DNA of 64,000 nt from Pseudomonas lini (GTDB lineage Bacteria > Pseudomonadota > Gammaproteobacteria > Pseudomonadales > Pseudomonadaceae). The notes under the pieces are model-generated. The model worked only from the letters and a program-made list of their open reading frames with translations, was not told the origin of the DNA and searched no databases. The position numbers were made by a program, and so were the translations under genes. Location: NCBI RefSeq assembly GCF_964063345.1, contig NZ_OZ061318.1, forward strand, positions 6,262,001 to 6,326,000, written 5' to 3'. This document shows, piece after piece, positions 8,357 through 18,392 of the stretch (positions are counted from its first letter, which is position 1; the number at the start of each line of letters is the position of its first letter).

Positions 8357-9781
8357 TCAAGTGATCCTGACGTTCAAAAATTGCCACGGATCGGATTCAT
8401 CGGTGTGCTCGGGCATCAGTGAGTGACGTCCGGTAAGCGGCGTCCAGTCGGAATAAATGCCTTCTACATTCCCGAGGTAGGGCATGCAAATCCGCAGAAT
8501 CTCCCTGAAGGGCAATTGATCCGGCTCGAGGATGCCGCGTTCAGGATTGCGAATGGCCCAGATCACACCGGCCAGCACTCCCGCCGTCACTTGCAGGCTA
8601 GTAGCGCTGTTACAGGGGCACAGCGCCCGGGCTTGGTGGATCGATAAGCGCGAGCCATACCAATAACTGTTTCTGGCATGCCCCATCAGCAGAATACCGA
8701 GTTCGTCACAGCCGCCCTCGATGTCGTCATTGAGCAGGCGTTCGCCAGTCTGGGGTTTCCAGTTGCGCTCGGCGAGTTCATACATCGATAGCAGGGCATC
8801 GTCACAGGGCCGATAAGCATAGTGGACGGTCGGTCGGTAAATCGGCTGCCTTCCCTGGCCCAGGGTCAGGTAATCGGCAATCGACAGGGCTTCGTTGTGG
8901 GTCACGAGCAGCCCATGGGTTGGCCCCGTCGAGGGTGTCCAGGTTCGAACCGGCGTGGAGGCGCCGGGGCGTTGCAGGTAGATTCCGGCCTGGCACCCGA
9001 AGGCGTGGTAATAGCCATCCTCGGGAAGCGCTTTCTCATGGCTGCCCCAACCCAATTCCGCCGGTTGGCTGCCTTCACTGATGAAACCGTCCACTGACCA
9101 GGTATTGACGAACTCATCGGCGATTTTATGTTGCGATGAATACTGCGAATCGCGCTCGGCAATGTGAATGCAGCGGATATTCAGTCGGCTGGCCAGTTGC
9201 GCCCATTCTTCGCGAGTAGCGGGCAGGGGCGTTGTGTCACCCAAATCCCGGGCGAGGTTGATCAGTGCCTGCTTGACCAGGTGGGACACCAACCCCGGAT
9301 TGGCCCCATGGGTCAAAATGGCGGTGGGCAGACCTTGCGCGCTTTCACCCCGAAGCCGGAGTGCCGCTTCTCTCAATGCATAGTTGGATCTCTCGGACAG
9401 GGATTTGTCCGGGTCGGTATAACCGCCTTCCCACGGCTCGATACAAGTGTCCAGATACAGCACGCCTTTACGCTGGGCGAATTGAATCAGGGACAGGCTC
9501 GATACCCCCACCGAGAGGTTGAGCAGAAAGTCGCCAGCGCTCAAAAGAGGCTCCAGTACCGCCTCGTAATTGTTCTGATCCAGTTTCTCGGTTCGGTGGG
9601 CGACGCCGAATTTCTGTGCGAGCAAGCGTCCCTCTTCATCGGGACTGAGGATCAACAGTCGCTGCGGTTCAAGCTCAAGATGACGCAATAGCAGCGGGAG
9701 CACGCCTTTTCCGATACAGCCAAAGCCGATCATCACCAGCCTGGCATTAAAGGGCTGAGTGACATGCTCAAGGTCGGACAT
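8357..9781 (-). CDS. hss: Homospermidine synthase
   Basis: This 474-residue protein matches bacterial homospermidine synthase, which uses NAD+ to join two putrescines or putrescine plus spermidine. The N-terminal Rossmann segment reads LVMIGFGCIGKGVLPLL near residue 15, and LTHGANPGLVSHLVKQ near 160 and the saccharopine-dehydrogenase-like C-terminal half are typical of the family. It is cytosolic and stands alone here, with no polyamine transporter or decarboxylase alongside. It is convergent with the preceding phosphoribosyltransferase gene. The length is that of the family. Confidence 0.9.
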   Translation of the reverse strand: MSDLEHVTQPFNARLVMIGFGCIGKGVLPLLLRHLELEPQRLLILSPDEEGRLLAQKFGVAHRTEKLDQNNYEAVLEPLLSAGDFLLNLSVGVSSLSLIQFAQRKGVLYLDTCIEPWEGGYTDPDKSLSERSNYALREAALRLRGESAQGLPTAILTHGANPGLVSHLVKQALINLARDLGDTTPLPATREEWAQLASRLNIRCIHIAERDSQYSSQHKIADEFVNTWSVDGFISEGSQPAELGWGSHEKALPEDGYYHAFGCQAGIYLQRPGASTPVRTWTPSTGPTHGLLVTHNEALSIADYLTLGQGRQPIYRPTVHYAYRPCDDALLSMYELAERNWKPQTGERLLNDDIEGGCDELGILLMGHARNSYWYGSRLSIHQARALCPCNSATSLQVTAGVLAGVIWAIRNPERGILEPDQLPFREILRICMPYLGNVEGIYSDWTPLTGRHSLMPEHTDESDPWQFLNVRIT

Positions 9782-10022
9782 CGATTGCCTCCACCGCCTG
9801 ACAGCGCGCTCGCCGCGAATGATCTGTCGATAACCACGACGCTCTCAAACTAGAGACTGCAAGGCTCGGTTAAAGCTCAAAAAAGTTTCGGACACCGTGA
9901 AGGAGACTCTGCTCTGCCGATCTAGACCAAAAAACAGATGAGAATGAGGCGAACTGCTGGCCCCCCGATGTCCGTTTGGTTGTCAAACTTGCTTTCTTTT
10001 CAGAAGGTTAGGCATTGGCGAT
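9782..10022. other. Intergenic region between divergent genes
   Basis: This 241-bp gap lies between the homospermidine synthase start and the small secreted protein. It should hold both promoters, but I see no clear operator, terminator or small gene. Confidence 0.4.
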
Positions 10023-10352
10023 ATGCGGACTTTGGTATGGATGGCTGCAACGTTTGTCCTGGTGACTCTTTCGCTTGAGGTTCAGGCAAAGGACCTGAGC
10101 AATAACAGTCGTTTCGTCTGCAGCTGGGGCTCGGACATAGCCGCAGACGCGCAAGCGTCGAAGCTTTCCGGATTCACGCTTTACGGGGCACGCAAGAAAC
10201 TGCAATCGCGCAAATTCCCCCGGCCGTGGATGCGCATGACGGCCATGGGGATTACCGAACAAACCTACAACAGTCCCTCGCGCCTCAAGCCTGCCGGCAT
10301 CAAGCAAACGTATTACGAGCAATGCATCCGGCATGAGTTGGCGCGACGCTAG
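10023..10352 (+). CDS. Small secreted hypothetical protein
   Basis: The 109-residue product starts with a signal peptide (MRTLVWMAATFVLVTLSLEVQA, predicted cut after QA) followed by a small basic domain with two cysteines (VCSWGSD and EQCIRHE). It looks like a conserved Pseudomonas periplasmic protein, but I cannot name a function. An overlapping reverse-strand frame is an antisense shadow; the signal peptide argues for the forward gene. Confidence 0.7.
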   Translation: MRTLVWMAATFVLVTLSLEVQAKDLSNNSRFVCSWGSDIAADAQASKLSGFTLYGARKKLQSRKFPRPWMRMTAMGITEQTYNSPSRLKPAGIKQTYYEQCIRHELARR

Positions 10353-10390
10353 GGACTGGACTCCTTAACGGAAACAATCGGCGCGCACGA

Positions 10391-12586
10391 TCAGAAGTTG
10401 ATCGAAGCGCTCAGCCGGGCGGTCAGTGGGGCGCCCTGGAACACGTAACCATCGCCTATGTATTCACCGGCGTCACGCCAGTAGCGTTTATCGAACAGAT
10501 TGTCCACGGTCAGTCGGAACACCGTGTCGTAACCGTCGATGCGCGTGCTGTAGCGGCTGCCGATGTTGAAGATGGCGTAGGCTCCGGTCTGCACTTCACC
10601 TTGGCGGTTGGCGTACTTGCTGGCGCTGTACTGCACTCCGCCGAGCAGCGCCAGGCCGTCGAACCAGGGCAGGGCGTAGTCGCCGTAGAGGCTGGCGCGC
10701 AGGGTCGGAACGTTGATCGCCTGGTGGCCTTCATAAGCGGGCGTGCCGCTGTCGGTGACCCGCGCGCGGATCGCCGCGACACTGGCAGAAATCTGCAGGC
10801 GCTGACTGGCCCAGCCATTGGCCGAGAGCTCCAGCCCGGTGTTTTTCTGTTCGCCCTGTTGGGTGAACGTGAACGTGCCGTCGTCATTCGGTCGCGAGTA
10901 CTGATAGGCCTGGCGAATCTGGAACAGCGCCGCGGCCAGACTGATGCGCTGCCAGTCGTATTTGATGCCGGCCTCGATTTGTCGCGATACGGTGGGCGCG
11001 AGGATTTCATAGGCATTGGTGGTGAACCACGCCGCTTCGCCGCCCAAGGACAAGCCCTTGCTGTAGCGGGTGTACAGCGACAGGTTTTGCACCGGCTTGT
11101 AGATCAGCGCGGCTTGGGGCAGAAACTCATAGCGTTGAGTGTGCCGGGTGGTGTCGCCCTGACTGTCGAAGGTCTCTTCATCCAGGCGCACTTCGCGCCC
11201 GCCAAGCACTGCCTGCCATTGCTCGTTGAAGCTGATCCGGTCATTGAAGAACAGCCCGTATTGGCGGCTGTCCAGGCGTCGGTAGGAATCGTTGAGCGGG
11301 CCTTCGTAGCGGCCAAAATCAGCCGGCTCGCTGTTGATGTTGGCACTGCCGATCATCTGGTTGATGGCATCACGTTTGTCCACCACGCGGCGGAACGCGC
11401 TAGTCCCCACGCTCAGTTCGTGACCCAGACCGCCGGTTTCGAAGCGGCCGCTAAGGGCAGCCTGCACCTCATCGTTGCGGCGGGTATCGTCGGGGCTGCG
11501 GAAATCGTAAATGTCGTAGTCGCCCTCGGGACTGAAGTAATTTGGCACTGCAGCGCTGGCGCAACTGGCGGAGCCGTAGCAGCCCCAGGCGAACGAGCTG
11601 TAGTCATCGATCACCACGCGGCTGCGCGAGGCGCTGACGCTGCCTTTCCACTGCTCGCTGAAGCGGTATTCGAAGTTGCCGTTGAGGTTCAGCGCATCGG
11701 TGGTGACCGGCTTTGAACCGCTCTGGTGTGCCAGCAGCTTCTTCGGCGAGGCGTGGTGCGGCAGGCTGGAACCGCCGAGCAGTTGATAACCCGGTGCCGA
11801 GCGCTGTTCCTTGGTCTGGTACTCGGCGTCCAGTTGCAGCAGCGCATCGGGGCTGATGTTCCAGTCAAAGGCCAGCGAGGCGAAATCGCGTTGGCCATTG
11901 GTGTGTTCGACGTAGGAATGGAGGTCTTCGTGGGCCAGGTTGGCGCGCAGGCCGAACTGCTGCTCGCTGCCGAACCAGCCACCGACGTCAGTGGCCAGGT
12001 AACCACTGCCGCGATCATCGGTGGAGACGGTGACCGAACGCACATCGGCAGGCCGCTTGGTCACGTAGTTGACCAGCCCGCCGGGCTCGCTGACACCGCT
12101 TTGCAGGCCGGAAAGGCCCTTGAGCAACTCCACTTGCTGTTTGTTCTCCAGCCCGACGTTCTGTTCGCCGGTGATGGCGCGGCCGTTGATCTTGTAGCTG
12201 CTGGCAGAGTTGAGGGAGAAGCCACGCACGACGAAGTTTTCGTAGTAGCCGACCGGCGCATAGCTTTCACCCACCGAAGCATCGTTGCGCAGTACTTCGC
12301 TGAGCAGGCGGGCCTGCTGATCCTTGATCAAGGCTTCATTGACCACCGAAATCGAGGCCGGCGTATCAAGCAATGGCGCCGCCTCGAAACCACCGACCGA
12401 AGCGCTGTCGGCCTGATAACCGGAGGTGTCTTCGCCGGTAACGGACACCGCCGGTAGTTCGGTCGCGGCGGCCCAGACCGAAGGCACGGCGCTGGACAGC
12501 AGCAGGCCCAAGCCCAGGTTCAGGGGATTGAGCGCGAACCGCGGGGCGGCCACTCCCTGGCGGGAGGTCCGGTAAAGCCTATTCAT
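10391..12586 (-). CDS. TonB-dependent siderophore receptor
   Basis: The 731-residue protein has a signal peptide, a plug domain (about 60-170, starting LPAVSVTGEDTSGY, with the PASISVVNEALIKDQ and VVRGF blocks typical of siderophore receptors) and a 22-strand beta-barrel ending in an aromatic residue, LSASINF, as outer membrane proteins do. I choose the ATG at 12586 because GAGGA sits eight bases before it; the longer frame to 12730 begins in leader DNA. There is no extended N-terminal signalling domain, so it is a simple transducerless receptor. An AT-rich ATGA...TCAT stretch near 12676-12693 is a weak candidate Fur site. The ligand is not predictable. Confidence 0.9.
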   Translation of the reverse strand: MNRLYRTSRQGVAAPRFALNPLNLGLGLLLSSAVPSVWAAATELPAVSVTGEDTSGYQADSASVGGFEAAPLLDTPASISVVNEALIKDQQARLLSEVLRNDASVGESYAPVGYYENFVVRGFSLNSASSYKINGRAITGEQNVGLENKQQVELLKGLSGLQSGVSEPGGLVNYVTKRPADVRSVTVSTDDRGSGYLATDVGGWFGSEQQFGLRANLAHEDLHSYVEHTNGQRDFASLAFDWNISPDALLQLDAEYQTKEQRSAPGYQLLGGSSLPHHASPKKLLAHQSGSKPVTTDALNLNGNFEYRFSEQWKGSVSASRSRVVIDDYSSFAWGCYGSASCASAAVPNYFSPEGDYDIYDFRSPDDTRRNDEVQAALSGRFETGGLGHELSVGTSAFRRVVDKRDAINQMIGSANINSEPADFGRYEGPLNDSYRRLDSRQYGLFFNDRISFNEQWQAVLGGREVRLDEETFDSQGDTTRHTQRYEFLPQAALIYKPVQNLSLYTRYSKGLSLGGEAAWFTTNAYEILAPTVSRQIEAGIKYDWQRISLAAALFQIRQAYQYSRPNDDGTFTFTQQGEQKNTGLELSANGWASQRLQISASVAAIRARVTDSGTPAYEGHQAINVPTLRASLYGDYALPWFDGLALLGGVQYSASKYANRQGEVQTGAYAIFNIGSRYSTRIDGYDTVFRLTVDNLFDKRYWRDAGEYIGDGYVFQGAPLTARLSASINF

Positions 12587-12726
12587 GAAAAATCCTCGAC
12601 GACTGCGGGCCTGGGTTTGGCGAGTCTTAGCCTGCGGCTCACGCTTGAAGCGGCGCATCATACAAGAGGAGCGATCATGAAATGAAAATGTCATCGCGAC
12701 GATCGCTGCGTAACTGTAGGGGTTCC

Positions 12727-13629
12727 TCACAACCCCCAGCCATCTCTGACAGCCTTTCGAATCCCTTCCAGCAACATCGCAAACGCCGGGTTGTCGTTGT
12801 TCTCGCGCCAGATCAAATGCAGTTCACTCTGCACGCCTTCCCCCAGATCGATATCGCGAAACACCACGTTCTTGAACACGACACTGGTGGCGCAGCGCGG
12901 CACCAGGGCCAGGCCCATTCCGGCGTTGACCAGAGCCAGGATGGTCAAGGACGAGCCGAGCCATTGCACATATTCCGGGGCGACGCGGGCCGAGCGGAGC
13001 ATACCGGTCAGCAGTTCGTTGAACGGCGGGTACGCCGCATGGGAGTACATGAGGAAGGGTTGTGCGTCCAGGTCTTTGACGGACACGGTTTCGGCGCTGG
13101 CCAGCCGATGATTGTGGGGGACGGCCAATACGAAAGGTTCACGCACCAGGCATTCGGTGGCGTAGCCCGGCTCCAGCAACGGCGCGCGGACGATGCCCAG
13201 ATCGATCCGGCGGGCGCGAAGGGCCTCGTGCTGCTGGTAGGTGTTCATCTCCGACAGATCGATTTTGACCTGAGGCTGTTTGAGCCGCGCTTCAGCGATG
13301 ACCTTGGGCAGGAACTCGTAAACGGCGCTGCCGACGAAGCTGATGTTGACCGTACCGATGTCCCCTTCGGCGAAACGCCGGGCTGTTACGGCGGCTTGCT
13401 GAGCGCGCTCCAGCAGGTTCTGCGCCTCGATGAAAAAGGCACGGCCGGCGGCGGTCAAAGCGACGCTGCGCGTGCTGCGGGTGAACAACTCGACGCCCAG
13501 GTGGTGCTCCAACAATTGAATCTGGCGACTGAGGGGTGGTTGGGTCATGTTCAACCGTTCGGCGGCCCGGCGAAAATTGAGTTCGGTGGCCACGGTGGTG
13601 AAGCAGCGCAGTTGCGTCAGTTCGAACAT
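12727..13629 (-). CDS. LysR-family regulator of the glucarate genes
   Basis: This 300-residue LysR protein starts MFELTQLRCFTTVATELNFRRAAERLNMTQ, with the helix-turn-helix in the first 60 residues. The start at 13629 matches the family; the frame extends to 13680 but would add residues with no homology. It is divergent from the GudP-like transporter and glucarate dehydratase genes, so it is likely their regulator and may respond to glucarate or galactarate. Confidence 0.88.
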   Translation of the reverse strand: MFELTQLRCFTTVATELNFRRAAERLNMTQPPLSRQIQLLEHHLGVELFTRSTRSVALTAAGRAFFIEAQNLLERAQQAAVTARRFAEGDIGTVNISFVGSAVYEFLPKVIAEARLKQPQVKIDLSEMNTYQQHEALRARRIDLGIVRAPLLEPGYATECLVREPFVLAVPHNHRLASAETVSVKDLDAQPFLMYSHAAYPPFNELLTGMLRSARVAPEYVQWLGSSLTILALVNAGMGLALVPRCATSVVFKNVVFRDIDLGEGVQSELHLIWRENNDNPAFAMLLEGIRKAVRDGWGL

Positions 13630-13717
13630 TGATCTAATCCGGGTATCAATCGAGTGCCAAGTTAGATTAGACGGGATCAATAGGCGCGTCCATGATCGTT
13701 TCTCCCCTAAAAAAACA

Positions 13718-15133
13718 ATGAACGGGAGTCGCCCCTTGAATAACCATCAGAGTCCGCCGGACCCTAGCGTCCTCGCCCGAGCAGTGGCCAAGGTCAAGCG
13801 CCATGTGCTGCCGCTGTTCGTGGTGATGTTCATCGTCAACTACATCGACCGGGTCAACATCGGCTTCGTGCGCAGCCACCTGGAAACCGACCTGGGCATT
13901 GGCGCAGCGGCCTATGGCTTGGGCGCCGGGCTGTTTTTCATCGGTTACGCCATCTTCGAAGTACCGTCCAATATGTTGCTGCAACGCTACGGTGCTCGCG
14001 CCTGGCTGACGCGCATCATGTTCACCTGGGGCGCGGCCGCGATGGCCATGGCCTTCGTGCGCGGCGAAACCAGCTTCTATGTGCTGCGCTTCATTCTCGG
14101 CGCCGCCGAAGCGGGGTTTTTCCCCGGCATCATTTATTACTTCACCCAATGGCTACCGTCGACCGAGCGGGGCAAGGCCATGGCGATTTTCCTCAGCGGC
14201 TCAGCCATTGCCTCGGTGATTTCCGGTCCGGTGTCCGGCGCGCTGCTGCACGTCAACGGTCTCAGCCTGCATGGCTGGCAGTGGATGTTCCTGATTGAAG
14301 GCTTTGCTTCCATCGTGCTCTGTGGGTTTGTCTGGTACTGGCTGCAATCCCATCCACGCGAGGCGAAATGGCTGAGCGTCGAAGAGAAGGATGCACTGGT
14401 CAGCGCCATCGCCCTGGAACAGCAGGCTCGCGAAGCCGTGCAGACGGTCAAACCGTCGATGTTCAAATTGCTCGCCGATCGGCAGATTGCGCTGTTCTGC
14501 TTTATCTACTTTTCCATCGCCCTGACGATTTATGGCGCGACGTTCTGGCTGCCAAGCATGATCAAGAAAATGGGCAACCTGGGCGACTTCCAGATCGGCC
14601 TGTTCAACTCGATCCCGTGGATCATCTCCATCCTGGCGATGTATGGCTTTGCCGCCATGGCCAGCAAATGGAAGTACCAACAGGCCTGGGTGGCCGTGAC
14701 GCTGGTGATCGCCGCGTTCGGCATGTTCATGTCCACCACCGGCGGGCCGATCTTCGCCTTCGTCGCCATCTGTTTTGCGGCCATTGGTTTCAAGGCTGCT
14801 TCAGCATTGTTCTGGCCGATTCCCCAAGGCTATCTGGATGCGCGCATCGCCGCGGCGGTGATTGCTTTGATCAATTCCATCGGCAATCTCGGCGGCTTCG
14901 TGGCGCCGACCGCGTTCGGGTTCCTGGAACAGACCACCGGCTCCATCGAAGGCGGTTTGTACGGCCTGGCGGCGACTTCGCTGGTGGCGGCCGTGGTGAT
15001 CTTTTTTGCCCGCACTGCACCGCGTGGCGACACGCGCAGCTCGCTCACCGGTAAACCGGTCGACGCCGCGGCACCGAAAAAACCTGTCAGTCATCAAGCC
15101 TTGAATACCGAGCCAAAGGGAGCTGCCTCTTGA
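13718..15133 (+). CDS. gudP: MFS transporter, GudP-like (glucarate uptake)
   Basis: The protein of about 471 residues is an anion:cation symporter-type MFS carrier with twelve predicted membrane helices; the first carries the NYIDRVNIGF motif typical of the GudP/phthalate-permease family. Two starts compete: ATG at 13718 has no ribosome site, while TTG at 13736 has GGGAG about eight bases upstream, so translation may really begin six codons later. The stop overlaps the start of the glucarate dehydratase gene. Together with gudD it would import and dehydrate D-glucarate. Confidence 0.85.
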   Translation: MNGSRPLNNHQSPPDPSVLARAVAKVKRHVLPLFVVMFIVNYIDRVNIGFVRSHLETDLGIGAAAYGLGAGLFFIGYAIFEVPSNMLLQRYGARAWLTRIMFTWGAAAMAMAFVRGETSFYVLRFILGAAEAGFFPGIIYYFTQWLPSTERGKAMAIFLSGSAIASVISGPVSGALLHVNGLSLHGWQWMFLIEGFASIVLCGFVWYWLQSHPREAKWLSVEEKDALVSAIALEQQAREAVQTVKPSMFKLLADRQIALFCFIYFSIALTIYGATFWLPSMIKKMGNLGDFQIGLFNSIPWIISILAMYGFAAMASKWKYQQAWVAVTLVIAAFGMFMSTTGGPIFAFVAICFAAIGFKAASALFWPIPQGYLDARIAAAVIALINSIGNLGGFVAPTAFGFLEQTTGSIEGGLYGLAATSLVAAVVIFFARTAPRGDTRSSLTGKPVDAAAPKKPVSHQALNTEPKGAAS

Positions 15134-16404
15134 AAATCAAACGCGTCACAGTCACCCCCATCGCCTTCCGTGATCCGCCGCTGCTCAATGCCAGCGGCAT
15201 TCACGAACCCTTCGCGCTGCGTTCGATCATCGAGATCGAGAGCGACAACGGCTACATCGGCCTGGGCGAAAGCTACGGCGATGCCCCGGCGCTGGCGATT
15301 CAACAGCAATTGCAAAGTCAGCTGATCGGTCTCGACCCGTTCAACCTCAACCAGTTGCGCGCTATCGTGCAGGCCACCGTGGCGGCAAACAAAACCCCAA
15401 GCATCGCCGGTGCGGAACTGGCGCCTGGCTCTCACGCCAGCAAAGCGGTGAGCAATGCGTATTCGGCGTTCGAAGTGGCGTTTCTCGATCTACAAGCGCA
15501 TTCCCTGAATATGCCGCTGGTGGACCTGCTGGGCGGGGCGATTCGTGATGAAGTGCCATTTAGCGCCTATCTGTTCTTCAAGTACGCGCAACACATCGAC
15601 TCACCGTACAAACCGGATAGCTGGGGCGAAGCGCTGAACGAAGAGCAGATCGTCGCCCAGGCCCGACGCATGATCGAGGCCTACGGTTTCAAGAGCATCA
15701 AGCTCAAGGCCGGCGCACTGCCTCCGGAGCACGAAGTGTCGTGCATCAAGGCGCTGAAAAAAGCTTTTCCCGGTTACCCGCTGCGCATCGACCCGAACGG
15801 CAATTGGTCGCTGGAAACTTCGATTCGCATGGCTGAACTGCTGGGTGATGACCTGCAGTATTACGAAGACCCGACGCCGGGTCTCGATGGCATGGCCGAG
15901 TTGCACAAGCGCACCGGTTTGCCGCTGGCGACCAATATGGTGGTCACTGACTTTGATGAGTTCCGCCGTAGCGTGGCCCTGAACAGCGTGCAGATCGTGC
16001 TCGCCGACCATCATTACTGGGGGGGGCTGCGCGACACTCAGGCGCTGGCAAAAATGTGCGACACCTTCGGTCTTGGCGTGTCCATGCATTCCAATTCGCA
16101 CTTGGGCATCAGCCTGATGGCCATGGCGCATGTCGCCGCCTCGGTGCCCAACCTCGATTACGCCTGCGACACTCATTACCCCTGGCAGGAACCGGACGAA
16201 GAGGTGATCAAGGGCGGCAAGCTACCCATCGTCGATGGCTGCGTGAAAATCACCCGTGCGCCAGGGTTGGGCCTTGAGCTGGATCACGATCAATTGGGCA
16301 CGCTGCATGATCAATACCTGACCTGCGGCATTCGTCAGCGCAATGACGTGAAGCAGATGCAGCGTTACAAGCCTGACTGGAAGACGATCAAACCGCGTTT
16401 TTGA
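15130..16404 (+). CDS. gudD: Glucarate dehydratase (enolase superfamily)
   Basis: The 424-residue protein has the N-terminal PFALRSIIEIESDNGYIGLGESYGD block, the catalytic KLKAG motif (lysine near 194), metal ligands in DPNGNWS and YYEDP, and the catalytic histidine in SMHSNSHLG near 320, as in glucarate dehydratase, which forms 5-keto-4-deoxyglucarate. It starts with TTG at 15130, supported by AAAGGGA upstream, and the TTG overlaps the transporter stop (TTGA), so translation is coupled. Confidence 0.9.
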   Translation: MKIKRVTVTPIAFRDPPLLNASGIHEPFALRSIIEIESDNGYIGLGESYGDAPALAIQQQLQSQLIGLDPFNLNQLRAIVQATVAANKTPSIAGAELAPGSHASKAVSNAYSAFEVAFLDLQAHSLNMPLVDLLGGAIRDEVPFSAYLFFKYAQHIDSPYKPDSWGEALNEEQIVAQARRMIEAYGFKSIKLKAGALPPEHEVSCIKALKKAFPGYPLRIDPNGNWSLETSIRMAELLGDDLQYYEDPTPGLDGMAELHKRTGLPLATNMVVTDFDEFRRSVALNSVQIVLADHHYWGGLRDTQALAKMCDTFGLGVSMHSNSHLGISLMAMAHVAASVPNLDYACDTHYPWQEPDEEVIKGGKLPIVDGCVKITRAPGLGLELDHDQLGTLHDQYLTCGIRQRNDVKQMQRYKPDWKTIKPRF

Positions 16405-16490
16405 TCGCGCATTCCCTTACAAACCGGCAACTGTCCCTTCGCGCTCCAGCCCGTCCGACTGGCAACAGGCGCGAAGGCAGTCAGAGCCGC

Positions 16491-17168
16491 TCATGTGTTA
16501 TCCGGCGCCAGAAACCGTTGCTCGATGGCATCCGCAAACGGGTACAACGAAAACCAGGGCCTGGCTTCGTCGATCACCCGCTGAAATGACGGTCTCTGTA
16601 CCAACCTGTCGAAATAGGCGCTCAAATGGCCGTAGTCATCGGGGAATGGCACGAGCGTGCTGGCATAGAAAAGAGCCGGGGCGGCGGCGCAATCGGCCAT
16701 GCTGAACTCCGGGCTGGCCACCCAGACTCTGGACGCCATCCGGCGCTCGAGCATGCCGTACGCCGTTTCCAGCGTAGACCGCTCCCTGGTCAAATCACCG
16801 TTGGTCGCGTGTAGCCGATCACTGACAATCTGTTGCATCGGCACTTGTACATAATGGTCGAAGAAACGATCCCATAACCGGACCTCCAGCGCGCTATCCC
16901 AATCGTCTGGAACCAGTCTGTGTTTGCCTGGGTACCGTCGATCCAGGTACTCGATGATGATGCTGGACTCCGGCAGATTTCGCTGGTGAGCATGGTCGCG
17001 AATAATCGGGAACTTACCGATTGGCCACAATGCCTGAAGTTCTGCGCGGTCGGCAGCGTCCCCGAGATCGATGATCCTTCTCTCGAATTCGGTGCCGTTT
17101 TCGTAAAGCGCGATGAGTACTTTGTGACAGAACGACGCCAGCGGATGGTAGTAAAGCGTCAGCGACAT
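16491..17168 (-). CDS. Glutathione S-transferase family protein
   Basis: The 225-residue protein has a thioredoxin-like N-terminal domain (LTLYYHPLASFCHKVLIALYENG, PIGKFPIIRD, ESSIIIEYLD; the serine/cysteine near residue 12 is the likely glutathione-activating position) and an all-helical C-terminal domain with a SMADCAAAP segment. GAGGAG stands nine bases before the ATG at 17168. No adjacent gene indicates its electrophilic substrate. Confidence 0.88.
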   Translation of the reverse strand: MSLTLYYHPLASFCHKVLIALYENGTEFERRIIDLGDAADRAELQALWPIGKFPIIRDHAHQRNLPESSIIIEYLDRRYPGKHRLVPDDWDSALEVRLWDRFFDHYVQVPMQQIVSDRLHATNGDLTRERSTLETAYGMLERRMASRVWVASPEFSMADCAAAPALFYASTLVPFPDDYGHLSAYFDRLVQRPSFQRVIDEARPWFSLYPFADAIEQRFLAPDNT

Positions 17169-17474
17169 CTTTCAACTCCTCATTTGAGGTGAGGGGGCGA
17201 GAGCCCTGGAACTGATGAAGGTGGGTCAATAAACAATCATAGGCGGATGTTGGCGATGCGTCAGGACCGCCTCTTTCAAGCTTGCGTACTTGCAGACGGA
17301 AGAATCCCTGCTTAACTGTGAGCCACTGGTCGGTTTGTGACTTGGTGGTCATGGCGTTCATCTCAGCGCCCTTGTACCGTTGTCGCTGGTTCGTGCTGTC
17401 AGGCTTGCCCGGAGGAAGCCGGATAGTCATTCACGCTGGGTGTTGATCCAATTTTGTTCAAGGAAGAGAGTGAC

Positions 17475-18392
17475 ATGATGCTGAAAACTGCGATCGTCGA
17501 GATTGGTAAGAAGTACAAGGTTTATACCGAGCATTATCTCAACGCCACCGCCGACAAGACCATTATTCTGGTCAATGGCTCGCTGGCAACGACCGCATCT
17601 TTTGCCCAGACGGTGCGCTACCTTCGGCCACGCTTCAACGTAGTCCTCTACGATCAGCCCTACGCCGGTCAATCGAAACAGCACAACCAGCACGACCAAC
17701 CGATCCGCAAGGAAGACGAGGCCGCCATCCTGTTGGAGTTGATCGAGCACTTTCGCGCGCAGCATGTGATGTCCTTTTCCTGGGGCGGGGCGGCGACCTT
17801 GCTGGCGCTGGCGCAGCATCCGCGACGAATCGAAAAGGCAGTGATCAGTTCATTCGCCGCACGGATCAACACGCCGATGCGCGATTATCTGGAAAGCGGC
17901 CGGCATTTTCTCCAGGCCTGCGATCGGCGCAATGTCGGGCGCTTGATCAACAGCACCATCGGCAAGCACCTGCCGTCGCTGTTCAAGCGTTTCAATGAAC
18001 GCCATGTCAGTAGCCTGGACGAGCACGAATACCGGCAAATGCATTTTCACGTCAATGAGGTGCTGACTCAGGACACGCACTGCTACGTTTCCTGTGCCGA
18101 TGCCATCGACGTCCCGCTGCTGTTTATCAACGGTGAATGGGATGAATACACGTCGGTGGAAGATGCCCGGCTGTTTGCGACCCATACCCGTCAGGCTCAG
18201 TTTCAGACCATCAAGAACACCGGGCACTTCCTCGATATGGAACACCCGACAGCCTGGCATGACACCCAGCAAGCCTTGTTGGGCTTTCTGCAGCCGGTCG
18301 CCAAAATACCGAGCCAACCCCGGGACCTGACATTCAGTAGCAAAGCATCAGTGATTCCGCCCCTTCAGTCAGCTAGCTGGGTGCGGCTTTAA
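17475..18392 (+). CDS. phaG: PhaG/RhlA-type 3-hydroxyacyl transferase
   Basis: The 305-residue alpha/beta-fold protein is close to what I recall of P. putida PhaG (IILVNGSLATTASFAQTVR near residue 35, MSFSWGGAATLLALA near 100 and FINGEWDEYTSVEDAR near 220). PhaG links fatty-acid synthesis to medium-chain polyhydroxyalkanoate by moving (R)-3-hydroxyacyl groups from ACP; RhlA, a paralogue, makes the rhamnolipid lipid moiety. No rhlB follows, which favours PhaG. AGGAAGAG at 17461 supports the ATG at 17475 (or the adjacent one at 17478). Its 3' end overlaps the response regulator gene on the opposite strand by 24 bases. Confidence 0.85.
   Translation: MMLKTAIVEIGKKYKVYTEHYLNATADKTIILVNGSLATTASFAQTVRYLRPRFNVVLYDQPYAGQSKQHNQHDQPIRKEDEAAILLELIEHFRAQHVMSFSWGGAATLLALAQHPRRIEKAVISSFAARINTPMRDYLESGRHFLQACDRRNVGRLINSTIGKHLPSLFKRFNERHVSSLDEHEYRQMHFHVNEVLTQDTHCYVSCADAIDVPLLFINGEWDEYTSVEDARLFATHTRQAQFQTIKNTGHFLDMEHPTAWHDTQQALLGFLQPVAKIPSQPRDLTFSSKASVIPPLQSASWVRL

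Noticed and set aside
17014..17430. Reverse-strand frame of 138 codons before and over the GST gene start
   Set aside because: It overlaps the well-supported GST gene by about 155 bases and its second half is an antisense-like Arg-rich string. The part at 17169-17358 looks slightly protein-like and has a possible ribosome site, so a small decayed gene cannot be excluded.
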